In this document: positions 32,927 through 41,578 of the stretch, piece after piece
Layout of the letters: every line of letters starts with the position of its first letter
Position numbering within the stretch: position 1 is the first letter of the stretch
DNA from: Agromyces hippuratus
GTDB lineage: Bacteria > Actinomycetota > Actinomycetes > Actinomycetales > Microbacteriaceae
NCBI RefSeq assembly: GCF_013410355.1
Contig: NZ_JACCFI010000001.1
Span: forward strand, 124,001 to 188,000
Direction: 5' to 3'
Length of the DNA: 64,000 nucleotides
Notes under the pieces: model-generated
What the model was told of the DNA's origin: nothing
Database searches by the model: none
The model's input: only the letters and a program-made list of their open reading frames with translations
Translations under genes and position numbers: made by a program

Positions 32927-35271
32927 CCGCCCGCGTTCCCGCCGGCGCCCGCAGGTTCGGGCCCACCCTCGTCACCGGGGTGCTCGTCGTCGCCATGCTG
33001 GCCGCGGCGATGCTGCCGTGGTGGCCCGTCTACGAGAGTCCCGCCTTCCTCGTCGCTGCGGCGGTCGCCATCGCGGCCGGAGTCGCGATCGGCGTCATCG
33101 GGGCCCGATTCCGCCTGCCGTCGTGGATCATCGTGCTCTCCGTGTTCGGCGCGTACCTCGTGCTCGGCGTGCCGGCCGCCGTGCCCGGTGCCGCGATCGG
33201 CGGCATCCTGCCGACTCCGTCCGGGATCGTCGAACTCCTGGCCGGCGCAGCTCTCTCCTGGAAGCAGCTCGTCACGATCTCGGTCCCCGTCGGGTCCTAT
33301 CAGGCGCTGCTCGTGCCGCCGTTCCTGCTGGGCCTCGTCACCGCCACCGCCGCGATCTCGATCGCCCTGCGAAGCAGAAGACCGGCTGCCGCCGCGCTGC
33401 CGCCCGCCGTGCTCCTCATCGCGGGCATCGCCCTCGGGGTCGTGCACTCGGCGCTCGCCGTGGAGGCCGGCATCGCGTTCCTGATCACCGCCGTCGCCTG
33501 GCTCGTTCGAGTCGCCATCGCCGACCGGCGTGCGATCACGAGCGGGCGGCGGGTCGAGGCGGCGTTGACCGATGCGCGTCGCGTGCTGGGCGCGTCCGCG
33601 CTCGTGGCCATCGCGGTCGTCGGTGCGACCGCGGCATCCGTGGCCCTGCCGGTGCCGCCCCGCAACGTCGTGCGGGCCGAGTTGCAGCCGCCGTTCGAGC
33701 CGAGGCAGCACGACAGCCCGCTCGCCGGTTTCCGTGCCGCATTCGACGAGGATGTCGCGGACGACGTGATGCTCGACGTCCGTGGGCTCCCCGAGGGCGC
33801 GGGCCTGCGCATGGCTGCCCTCGATTCGTACGACGGCATCGTGTACACGGTCGGCGGCGCCGACACCGCTTCGGCGTCTGGACGCTTCACACGGGTGCCC
33901 TACCGGCTCGACCAGTCGGGCGTGAGCGGCGACACCGAGCCGGCCGCGATCGAGGTGGAGGTCGAGGGCTACGCCGATGTGTGGGTGCCCGGGGTGGGGC
34001 GCCTCGAACGCATGACGTTCGGCGGACCGCGCGCCGAGCTGCTCACCGAGTCGTTCTTCTACAACGAGGTGACGAGCACGGGCGCGGTGCAGCGCCCGCT
34101 GCAGTCCGGCGATCGGTACGCCGCGACCTCGGTGGTGCCGGTCGCCCCCGAAGAGCTCGCCGAGCTGAGCCCCGGCAGCAGCGTGCTCCCGGCGGCGCCG
34201 GAGATGCCAGAGAAGCTCGCGCAACTGCTCGATGAGTGGGCGCCCTCGTCCGGCGAGCCCGGCGTGCGGCTGCAGGCGCTCATCGAGGGATTCCACGCGA
34301 ACGGCTACGTGAGCCACGGTCTCGGCGAGGTGACGAGCCGATCGGGGCACTCGCTCGATCGACTCCACGATCTCGCGACCGAACGGCCGATGGTGGGAGA
34401 CGGAGAGCAGTACGCGGTCGCCGCCGCACTCATGGCGCGTCGCATCGGATTCCCGGCGCGGGTCGTCGTCGGCTATCTGCCCGGCGGAGCCGAAGAAGCC
34501 GCCGCGATCGCCGGCGCGACGGAACCGGGCGAATCGGATGTCGAGAGCGACCCGGTGCCCGACGGCGTCACCCGGTTCGTGAGCGGCGACAAGCAGGCGT
34601 GGATCGAGGTGCAGCGCGCCGACGGCGCCTGGATCACCGTCGACCCGAACCCCGAGCCGCGCCCGATCCCGGCTCGCGAACCCGATCAGCCGACGATCGT
34701 GTCGAGGCCGCAGTCCGCGCTGCCCCCGCCGGCCGAGCGCACGCCCGTCGACGACCTGGCGAACGAACCCGAGACGCCTCCCGACGAGCCCGACGACCGT
34801 GCAGATGCCTGGGTGCAGACCCTGCTCGCGGTGCTCGGAGTTTCGGGCATCGTGCTCGGCGTGCTCGCGGTCATCGCGAGCCCGTTCCTCGCGATCATCG
34901 TCGCGAAGATGCGGCGGCGGAGGCTTCGTCGGCAGGCGCCGAGCGCGGTCGAGCGCATCGAGGGCGGCTGGCAGGAGTTCGCCGACTCGGCGGCCGACTA
35001 CGGGTATCCGATCCGGCCGATGTCGACGCGAGCCGAACAGGCGGCGACGGTCGGCGGTCTCGCGCCGCTCGTGCTCGCCTCGGTCGTCGACCGTGCCGTG
35101 TTCGCGCCGGACGGACCTGCAGAGGGCGACGACCTCCTGGTCTGGGACTCGGTCGACGAGCTGCAGGAGCGGCTCGGTGCGCCGCGGTCGTTGCGCGAGC
35201 GGTTGCGGGCGGCGGTCTCGCTCACCTCGCTCGGAGGGTACGCTGTGACGCGGAGAGGAGGGCGTTCGTGA
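32923..35271 (+). CDS. TgpA-like transglutaminase-fold membrane protein, catalytic residues lost
   Basis: A 782-residue protein: about six N-terminal transmembrane helices (15-235), an external domain (240-620), one transmembrane helix near 628-652 and a cytoplasmic C-terminus. The external part carries a transglutaminase core. The site that normally reads GDCEQ is VGDGEQY with Gly494 in place of the nucleophile (codon 34402-34404). The usual HAW is QAW with Gln558, and only the Asp in WITVDP (Asp574) remains. It should not be a cysteine transglutaminase or protease, so a binding or scaffolding role is likely. Both flanking genes overlap it by four bases. Confidence 0.88.
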   Translation: MTARVPAGARRFGPTLVTGVLVVAMLAAAMLPWWPVYESPAFLVAAAVAIAAGVAIGVIGARFRLPSWIIVLSVFGAYLVLGVPAAVPGAAIGGILPTPSGIVELLAGAALSWKQLVTISVPVGSYQALLVPPFLLGLVTATAAISIALRSRRPAAAALPPAVLLIAGIALGVVHSALAVEAGIAFLITAVAWLVRVAIADRRAITSGRRVEAALTDARRVLGASALVAIAVVGATAASVALPVPPRNVVRAELQPPFEPRQHDSPLAGFRAAFDEDVADDVMLDVRGLPEGAGLRMAALDSYDGIVYTVGGADTASASGRFTRVPYRLDQSGVSGDTEPAAIEVEVEGYADVWVPGVGRLERMTFGGPRAELLTESFFYNEVTSTGAVQRPLQSGDRYAATSVVPVAPEELAELSPGSSVLPAAPEMPEKLAQLLDEWAPSSGEPGVRLQALIEGFHANGYVSHGLGEVTSRSGHSLDRLHDLATERPMVGDGEQYAVAAALMARRIGFPARVVVGYLPGGAEEAAAIAGATEPGESDVESDPVPDGVTRFVSGDKQAWIEVQRADGAWITVDPNPEPRPIPAREPDQPTIVSRPQSALPPPAERTPVDDLANEPETPPDEPDDRADAWVQTLLAVLGVSGIVLGVLAVIASPFLAIIVAKMRRRRLRRQAPSAVERIEGGWQEFADSAADYGYPIRPMSTRAEQAATVGGLAPLVLASVVDRAVFAPDGPAEGDDLLVWDSVDELQERLGAPRSLRERLRAAVSLTSLGGYAVTRRGGRS

Positions 35272-35879
35272 CGTGTCGGATCTGCGGCGCCGAGCTGCCC
35301 GAGGGGGCCATGTTCTGCGGCGAATGCGGCAGCTCGACGAGTGCGACGCCCGAATCCCGCCGACGGCCCGACCCTCGGCCCGGCGATACGACGGTGATCG
35401 AACGGCCTGCACGGCGCAACAGCGGGGTGATCTCGATCCCGGTCGACGGCTTCCGCGCGGCGGTCGCGATCGGTTCGGTCGACGATTCGGGCGGCGAGCT
35501 CCTCGCCCCTGCGGCGCCGGCGTTGCGCGAACCGCTGCACACGGCCCCCGTCGCGGCACGCTTCGTGTTGACCTTCAGCACCGGCGAGACGCGCACCGTC
35601 TTCGGCTCTGGCCTGATCGGTCGTCGTCCGCTGCCGCAACCGGGTGAAGTGTTCGACCATCTCGTGCAGATCGCCGACCGCTCGCTGTCGGTGTCGAAGA
35701 CCCACGTCGAGTTCGGGGAGCACGACGGCACACTCTGGGTCGCCGACCGGTTCTCGGGCAACGGCACGATCGTGCGGCGACCCGACGACGGGGCGATGCG
35801 CTGCGAGCCCGGTCGGCGCTACCTCGTGCCGCGGGGGAGCCGGGTCGAGCTGGCCGAGCAGTTCTTCGTCGTCTCCTGA
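35268..35879 (+). CDS. Zinc-ribbon FHA-domain protein
   Basis: A 203-residue protein with an N-terminal zinc ribbon (CRIC and CGEC, four cysteines within the first 22 residues), a Thr-containing linker with DTTVIERP, and a C-terminal FHA domain (LIGRRPLPQPGE, then LSVSKTHVEF and FSGNGTIV). The DTTVIE stretch resembles phosphoacceptor sites of GarA-like FHA proteins, but that is inference. The GTG start overlaps the preceding stop. It is the second FHA reader in the cluster and lies before the EssC-like ATPase; in ESX-type EssC proteins FHA domains are fused to the ATPase. Confidence 0.88.
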   Translation: MTCRICGAELPEGAMFCGECGSSTSATPESRRRPDPRPGDTTVIERPARRNSGVISIPVDGFRAAVAIGSVDDSGGELLAPAAPALREPLHTAPVAARFVLTFSTGETRTVFGSGLIGRRPLPQPGEVFDHLVQIADRSLSVSKTHVEFGEHDGTLWVADRFSGNGTIVRRPDDGAMRCEPGRRYLVPRGSRVELAEQFFVVS

Positions 35880-35910
35880 GGCGTTCCCGCCGCCATCCGC
35901 GCCGCCGACT

Positions 35911-35922
35911 CGTCCTCCACAG
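35911..35922. promoter_or_regulatory. CGTCCTCCACAG word before the EssC-like gene
   Basis: These 12 bases are identical to 16474-16485 and lie exactly 76 bases before the start codon, as there. A six-base-pair hairpin CACCGT-CGA-ACGGTG follows at 35926-35940. A shared regulator of the two genes is possible. Confidence 0.4.
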
Positions 35923-35998
35923 GGGCACCGTCGAACGGTGATGAGCGCCAACGGCTGCCGCGATCGATGCACCGCCGTTCGCATGATCGGATCGCACG

Positions 35999-38900
35999 GT
36001 GGACCGATTCGACATCGCACCCGTCTCACTGGACACTCCGCTCGCGCTGCCGCCGGCGACGGCCGATCCCGCCCGTGCAGGCTTCCCACTCATCGCATCG
36101 CTCGCGCCCGTCGTCGGCGCGCTCGCACTGTGGGCGATCACGGGTTCGCCGTTCGCACTCGTGTTCGCGGTGCTCGGACCGATCGTGGCGATCGGCTCGA
36201 TGCTCGACGCGCGTCGTTCGGCGCGACGTCTGCGACGACGGGCGTCGGCCGAACGGCGACGACTGCTCGACGAGCTCGTTGCCGAGATCGGGCGGCGACA
36301 CGACCTCGAGCGGGCGGCGGCATGGCAGCGTTCGCCGTCGTCGCGGCGACTGCTCGATCGGCCGGAGCATCCGGCGTGGCGCGAGGCGGCCCCTCCGACG
36401 CTCGTGCTCGGCCGAGGTGCCGCTGCGAGCGCGTTGCGGGTCGACGGTGCACCGGTCGACGCCGGCGACCGCGAGGTGCTGCTCGCGGCGGCCAGGCTCG
36501 ACGATGCGCCGATGTCCGTCGACGCCGGTGCCGGGGTCGGGTTCGTGGGCGAACTCCACCTCGCTCGGGCCGCCGCTCGGGCGAGTGTCGTGCAGTTCGC
36601 GCATCAGGCGCATCCGCAACGGTTCGCGATCGAGGTCGCGGAGGGCACCGAGGGCGCCCACTGGGAGTGGCTGCACGCGCTGCCGCATCGCGGGGGCCGC
36701 ACGCGCGCCGGTCTGGTCGTCGTCGAACCCACCGACGGGAGGCATCGGCCGCTCGAGCCCACGACGCTCGCTCCGCAGGGTGAGCGCCGGCCCGCCATGG
36801 TCGTCGCGGTCGCGCGTACCGCGTCGCAACTGCCGCCCGGTCTCGGCACGATCGTGACGATGCGGGCGCCCGATGCGGCGGTCGTGCGGCGCCATCAGGG
36901 CACCGCCGAGATGCAGCTCGCCCCCTCGCTCCTCGGCATCGCGGAGGCCGCCGGGTGGGCGCACTCGCTCGCGGCCGTCGCCGAGCGGGCGGGGCTCGGC
37001 GACCGCTCGAACGAGCTTCCGCGACGGCTGGAGCTCGGCGAACTGCAGGGTCGGCCCGATGCGGTGCACGACCGATCGAGCCTCGCCGTGACCGTCGGAC
37101 AGGTTGCGGGCGGCGCCCTCGAACTCGACCTCGCACGGCGCGGCCCGCACGCGCTCGTCGCCGGAACGACCGGCAGCGGCAAGAGCGAGTTCCTGCTCGC
37201 ATGGATCGTCGCCCTCTCGGCCGCCCACCCGCCCGCCCGGGTCTCGTTCCTCCTCGTCGACTTCAAGGGCGGGGCGGCGTTCGAGCCGGTACGGGGCCTG
37301 CCGCACGTCACCGGCATCGTGACCGACCTCGACGACTCCGAGGCGGAGCGCGCCGTGCTCAGCCTGCGCGCCGAGCTCACGCATCGCGAGACGGTGCTCG
37401 CTCGGGCGGGCGCGCGGGACATCGCCGGACTCGACGACGGCGTCGACCTGGCGCGACTCGTGATCGTCGTCGACGAGTTCCAGGCGATGATCGAGCGCTT
37501 CCCCGACCTCGGGGCCGTCATCGGCGACATCGCCGCACGCGGCCGTTCGCTCGGGGTGCACCTCGTGCTGGCCTCGCAGCGGCCGAACGGCGTCGTGCGC
37601 GAGCAGGTCACCGCCAACTGTCCGATCCGGGTGTCGTTGCGCGTGCTGCAGCGATCCGACAGCGAGGCGGTGGTCGGCACGGCATCGGCGTCGGAGATCC
37701 CGTCGGATCTGCCCGGGCGAGGCGTCGTCGACCCGGGCGACGGATGCCCCGTGCTCTTCCATTCGGCCATCGCGACGCCGGCCGCGATCGCCGAGGTCGG
37801 CGAGCGCGCGGCCGGGTTCCCCCGGGCCCGCCGTACGTGGCTCGATCCGCTGCCGGGCCGAATCGCACCCGATGCCGTGCACGGGCTCCTCGGTGCGCCG
37901 CGGCCGGCCGCGGCGCCCGGGCATCGCATGATCGAGCAGGAAGCCGACGGCGCGGGCATCGGCTTCGGCGTCGTCGACGAGCCCGAGCGGCAGCGTCGCA
38001 GCCTCGCGCGGTGGGCGCCGCGACGTGACGGCGGCCTCCTCGTGCTCGGCATGCCCGGCAGCGGGCGCAGCACGGCTCTGGCCGCGATCGAACGGGCATC
38101 GATCGAACGCGCCGCGATCGGGTCGGGCGGGGCCGCACGCGTCGTGGCCGAGCCGAGGCAGGCGGGCGACAGCGCCTCGGGCGCACTCGGGCTCGCGGGA
38201 CCGTCGAGTGCCGTCTGGGATCGACTCGTCGCGGCACAGGCGGCCGTTCGCGGCGGCGCGGCACCCCCTGCCCTCGTCGTGCTCGACGACCTCGACACCC
38301 GGTTCCGTGCCTGGCCCGAGGAGTACCGGCACGCGGCGTTCGCCATGGTGGAGTCCCTGGTCAGGGAGGGCCGGGGCCGGGGTGTCGCGGTCGTGGCGTC
38401 GGCGGCCGACCTGCACGCTCTCGGCGGCGGCCTGCGCGAGGCATTCGGAGCACGGCTCCTGCTCCGCCACGCGACCCGCTCCGATCTCGTGCAATCCGGT
38501 GGTCGCGGCGAGCTCTGGCGCGCGGTCGATGGTGCCGGCACGGGCCAGTGGCACGGGCGCCGGGTGCAGGTGATCGAGGCGACGCCGGTCGCGGAACCGG
38601 CCGCTCCCGCGGTTCCGCCCCTCCGACTGCGGCCCGAACTCCCGTATGCCGTGGTCGCTGCGGCACCCCGAGCGGCCGCGGCGGTGATCACCGAGGTCGG
38701 GCGCACCGCGATCCTCCTCGTCGCGGGCGGCGAGTCCGCCGTCAGGGCCGCCGTCGCCGCGCACCCGCTCGATGCGTCACCGCCGGTGATCGTGGGCGAT
38801 TCCGAGGCATGGGCGGCGAGCTGGTCGCTGACGGCCGCACTTCGCGAGGAGGCAGGGCTCATCGTGCACGGCGGTGCGGGGGAATACCGGGCGCTCGTGC

Positions 38901-39010
38901 GGTCGCGGGAGCTGCCGCCGCTGCTCGACGACGGAGCGGGGCAGTGCTGGCTCCTCGAACCGGGGCGGGGTGTGCGGCGCGCGATCTGGCCGAACCAGCG
39001 CAACCACTGA
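35999..39010 (+). CDS. FtsK/SpoIIIE-family ATPase, EssC/EccC-like
   Basis: A 1003-residue membrane ATPase. Two close transmembrane helices lie near 22-70 and a cytoplasmic domain follows to about 370. The first FtsK/SpoIIIE ATPase domain has Walker A GTTGSGKSE near 390 and Walker B LVIVVDEF near 488 with the SQRPNG stretch. A second has GMPGSGRST near 682 and VVLDDLD near 760. A third, from about 880, keeps the fold but has no Walker A. Multiple tandem domains are typical of type VII secretion ATPases, not of chromosome translocases. No WXG100 gene is nearby. The GTG start is the weakest point; the ribosome site is poor. Confidence 0.88.
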   Translation: MDRFDIAPVSLDTPLALPPATADPARAGFPLIASLAPVVGALALWAITGSPFALVFAVLGPIVAIGSMLDARRSARRLRRRASAERRRLLDELVAEIGRRHDLERAAAWQRSPSSRRLLDRPEHPAWREAAPPTLVLGRGAAASALRVDGAPVDAGDREVLLAAARLDDAPMSVDAGAGVGFVGELHLARAAARASVVQFAHQAHPQRFAIEVAEGTEGAHWEWLHALPHRGGRTRAGLVVVEPTDGRHRPLEPTTLAPQGERRPAMVVAVARTASQLPPGLGTIVTMRAPDAAVVRRHQGTAEMQLAPSLLGIAEAAGWAHSLAAVAERAGLGDRSNELPRRLELGELQGRPDAVHDRSSLAVTVGQVAGGALELDLARRGPHALVAGTTGSGKSEFLLAWIVALSAAHPPARVSFLLVDFKGGAAFEPVRGLPHVTGIVTDLDDSEAERAVLSLRAELTHRETVLARAGARDIAGLDDGVDLARLVIVVDEFQAMIERFPDLGAVIGDIAARGRSLGVHLVLASQRPNGVVREQVTANCPIRVSLRVLQRSDSEAVVGTASASEIPSDLPGRGVVDPGDGCPVLFHSAIATPAAIAEVGERAAGFPRARRTWLDPLPGRIAPDAVHGLLGAPRPAAAPGHRMIEQEADGAGIGFGVVDEPERQRRSLARWAPRRDGGLLVLGMPGSGRSTALAAIERASIERAAIGSGGAARVVAEPRQAGDSASGALGLAGPSSAVWDRLVAAQAAVRGGAAPPALVVLDDLDTRFRAWPEEYRHAAFAMVESLVREGRGRGVAVVASAADLHALGGGLREAFGARLLLRHATRSDLVQSGGRGELWRAVDGAGTGQWHGRRVQVIEATPVAEPAAPAVPPLRLRPELPYAVVAAAPRAAAAVITEVGRTAILLVAGGESAVRAAVAAHPLDASPPVIVGDSEAWAASWSLTAALREEAGLIVHGGAGEYRALVRSRELPPLLDDGAGQCWLLEPGRGVRRAIWPNQRNH

Positions 39011-39126
39011 ATCGGTCGCCGGACCGGGCGAGAAGCGCTGATTCCGCACGAGATGTTCGCAGAAATTAACGATTTGGACATCATCGAGTGATTTCCGCCC
39101 AGCAGTGTGGCAGTATCTTCCCACCC

Positions 39127-39140
39127 TTGCACTGCTGCAA
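39127..39140. promoter_or_regulatory. Candidate operator TTGCA-CTGC-TGCAA before potD
   Basis: The inverted repeat TTGCACTGCTGCAA ends 19 bases before the GTG at 39160. The region just upstream, around 39060-39085, is unusually A/T-rich and probably holds the promoter. A repressor at this site would cover the transcription start. Confidence 0.4.
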
Positions 39141-39159
39141 ACCCGAAACGGAGTCCCCC

Positions 39160-40374
39160 GTGAATCGACGCCCCCTGCCCCAGGACCCGATGATGCGATC
39201 GCTGATCGTCCAGGCCCGACAGCTGCAGTTGAATCGCCGCACGCTGCTCGCCGGAGCGGGTGCAGGGGCCACTGCCCTGGCCCTCGCCGCGTGCTCGACG
39301 GGCGGAGGCCAGGCCAAGCCCACAGCCGCGGCCGACACGTCGGCGACCGACAAGACCGTCAACTGGGCGAACTGGGCCGCCTACATCGACGAAGACGACA
39401 GCGGCGCGTACCCCACGCTCGAGCGGTTCACCGAAGAGACCGGCATCGCGGTCAACTACGAGGTCGCCGTCGACGACAACAACACGTACTACGGCAAGGT
39501 GAAGGACCAGCTGGCCCTCGGCAAGGACATCGGCGCCGACACGGCCGTGCTCACCGACTGGATGGCCGCTCGCTGGATCCGCTTCGGCTACACGCAGGAG
39601 TTGAACCACGACAACATCCCGAACATCGTGAACCTCAACCCGGCGCTGCGCGACCCCGACTTCGACAAGGGCCGGGCCCACACGTTGCCCTGGCAGGGCG
39701 GCTTCGCCGGCATCTGCTGGAACAAGGAGGCGATCCCCGGCGGCATCGAGTCCGTCGACGACCTCTGGAACTCCGAACTCAAGGGCCGCGTCGGCGTGCT
39801 CTCCGAGATGCGCGACACGATGGGGCTGATCCTGCAGCAGAACGGCGTCGACATCGCCGGCGACTGGGGCGACCCCGAGTTCGACGCGGCGATCGAGGTG
39901 CTCCGCGAACAGGTCGAGTCCGGTCAGGTGCGCAACATCAAGGGCAACTCCTACCTCGAAGACCTGAAGAGCGAAGACACCCTCGCCGCGATCTGCTGGT
40001 CGGGCGACATCACCGTCATCAACGCCGAGGCCGGCGACAAGTGGGAGTTCGCGATCCCGACCGCGGGCGGCACGCTGTGGAACGACAACTTCCTCGTGCC
40101 GATCGGCTCGCCGCGCAAGGCGAACGCCGAGGCGCTCATGAACTTCTACTACGACCCAGAGGTCGCCGCCGAGGTCGCCGCGTGGGTGAACTTCATCACG
40201 CCGGTCGCCGGCGCGAAGGAGGCCGCGATCGCGATCGACCCCGAGCTCGCCGAGAACCAGCTCATCTTCCCGAACGAGGAGACGCTCTCGAACGCGCACA
40301 TCTTCCGATCGCTCAGCGGTGCCGAGGAGCAGAAGTACCAGGCGCAGTTCCAGAGCATCCTCCTGGGAGCGTGA
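39160..40374 (+). CDS. PotD-like spermidine/putrescine-binding lipoprotein
   Basis: A substrate-binding lipoprotein of about 404 residues. The signal has twin arginines (NRRTLLAG at 25-32), a hydrophobic core and a lipobox LAAC with the lipid-bearing Cys45, so export by the Tat route is likely. The mature part has the polyamine-binding pattern: VNWANWAAYID, RFTEETGIAVNYE, WQGGFAGICWNKEAIPGG and the pocket stretch around ICWSGD. The GTG at 39160 follows CGGAG; the frame is open back to 39088. It heads the potDABC operon, and its stop overlaps a GTG of potA. Confidence 0.92.
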   Translation: MNRRPLPQDPMMRSLIVQARQLQLNRRTLLAGAGAGATALALAACSTGGGQAKPTAAADTSATDKTVNWANWAAYIDEDDSGAYPTLERFTEETGIAVNYEVAVDDNNTYYGKVKDQLALGKDIGADTAVLTDWMAARWIRFGYTQELNHDNIPNIVNLNPALRDPDFDKGRAHTLPWQGGFAGICWNKEAIPGGIESVDDLWNSELKGRVGVLSEMRDTMGLILQQNGVDIAGDWGDPEFDAAIEVLREQVESGQVRNIKGNSYLEDLKSEDTLAAICWSGDITVINAEAGDKWEFAIPTAGGTLWNDNFLVPIGSPRKANAEALMNFYYDPEVAAEVAAWVNFITPVAGAKEAAIAIDPELAENQLIFPNEETLSNAHIFRSLSGAEEQKYQAQFQSILLGA

Positions 40375-40376
40375 GC

Positions 40377-41576
40377 GTGTCGGTACGCGAGTTCGCCGAA
40401 CGCGGCGCAGACCTCGAACTCGCCGGCATCCAGAAGCGATTCCCCGGCTTCACCGCGATCGAACACCTCGATCTCACGATCCCGGCCGGTTCGTTCTTCG
40501 CCCTGCTCGGCCCGTCGGGCTGCGGCAAGACGACGACGCTGCGCCTCGTCGCCGGCCTCGAAGAGCCCACGAGCGGACGCATCCTCATCGGAGGCCGCGA
40601 CGTCACGGGCACCAAGGCGCACGAGCGCCCCGTCAACACGGTGTTCCAGAGCTACGCGCTCTTCCCGCACATGTCGGTGCTCGAGAACGTCGCATTCGGG
40701 CTCAAGCGCCGTCGCATCGGCGACGCGCTCGGCCGTGCGCACGAAGCGCTCCGGCTCGTCGAGCTCGATCACCTCGCCCAGCGCCGCCCGGCGCAGCTCT
40801 CGGGCGGCCAGCAGCAGCGCGTCGCCCTCGCGAGGGCCATCGTCAACCGCCCGGCGCTGCTCCTCCTCGACGAGCCGCTCGGCGCGCTCGACCTGAAGCT
40901 CCGCCGTCAGATGCAGCTCGAGCTGAAGACGATCCAGGAGGAGGTCGGCCTCACCTTCCTGCACGTCACGCACGACCAGGAGGAGGCCATGACCATGGCC
41001 GACACCGTCGCGGTCATGAACAAGGGCGCGATCGAGCAGATGGGCGCCCCGGCCGAGCTCTACGAGCTGCCGCGCACCTCGTTCGTCGCCAACTTCCTGG
41101 GCCAGTCGAACCTGTTCACGGGCAACGTCGCCGGCTCGACGGATGCCGCGATCTCGGTCGACATCGCAGGTGCACGGGTGACCGTGCCCGCTGCACGGGC
41201 CCAGCGGCACAAGGGCCGTGTCACCGTCGGCGTCCGACCCGAGAAGGTCACGCTGCTGCGGGAGGCGCCGGCCGCGTCATCCGATCGCAACGTCCTCGGC
41301 CCCGGTCGGGTCATCGACGTGTCGTTCTCCGGCGTGAGCACGCAGTACATCGTCGCGATCCCAGACGCCGGAACCGTGACCGTGTTCGCGCAGAACACCG
41401 GTTCGGGTCCCGTCGTGGGCGAAGGAGTCGAGGTGTGGGTCTCGTGGCCGGTCGAGCACGGCTTCGGCCTCGACGACGTGGCCGAGCCTTCGGCGCGGTT
41501 CGCCGCCGACGACGACACGACGTCGATCGCCGCGCAGCGCCGTGAGGAGCTCGTCACGGAGCTCGAGGAGGGCTGA
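40377..41576 (+). CDS. PotA-like polyamine ABC transporter ATP-binding protein
   Basis: An ATPase of about 399 residues. Walker A GPSGCGKT is at 45-52, the signature LSGGQQQRVALARA near 143, Walker B LLLLDEPLGALD near 163 and the switch His in LHVTHDQEEAM near 198. A C-terminal TOBE domain (VGVRPEKVTL) gives the length typical of PotA/MalK-type proteins. GTG at 40377 is preferred because GGGAG (40365-40369) lies seven bases upstream; another GTG at 40371 overlaps the potD stop. It energises the importer made by the two permeases that follow. Confidence 0.93.
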   Translation: MSVREFAERGADLELAGIQKRFPGFTAIEHLDLTIPAGSFFALLGPSGCGKTTTLRLVAGLEEPTSGRILIGGRDVTGTKAHERPVNTVFQSYALFPHMSVLENVAFGLKRRRIGDALGRAHEALRLVELDHLAQRRPAQLSGGQQQRVALARAIVNRPALLLLDEPLGALDLKLRRQMQLELKTIQEEVGLTFLHVTHDQEEAMTMADTVAVMNKGAIEQMGAPAELYELPRTSFVANFLGQSNLFTGNVAGSTDAAISVDIAGARVTVPAARAQRHKGRVTVGVRPEKVTLLREAPAASSDRNVLGPGRVIDVSFSGVSTQYIVAIPDAGTVTVFAQNTGSGPVVGEGVEVWVSWPVEHGFGLDDVAEPSARFAADDDTTSIAAQRREELVTELEEG

Positions 41577-41578
41577 CC

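Noticed and set aside
35880..35998. Search for a WXG100 gene next to the EssC-like ATPase
   Set aside because: The gap is only 119 bases and no short frame with a WxG turn was found there, in 39011-39159 or before the kinase gene.
36895..40299. A long minus-strand frame crossing from the EssC-like gene into potD
   Set aside because: It runs across two well-supported plus-strand genes and an intergenic region, and shows no motif.
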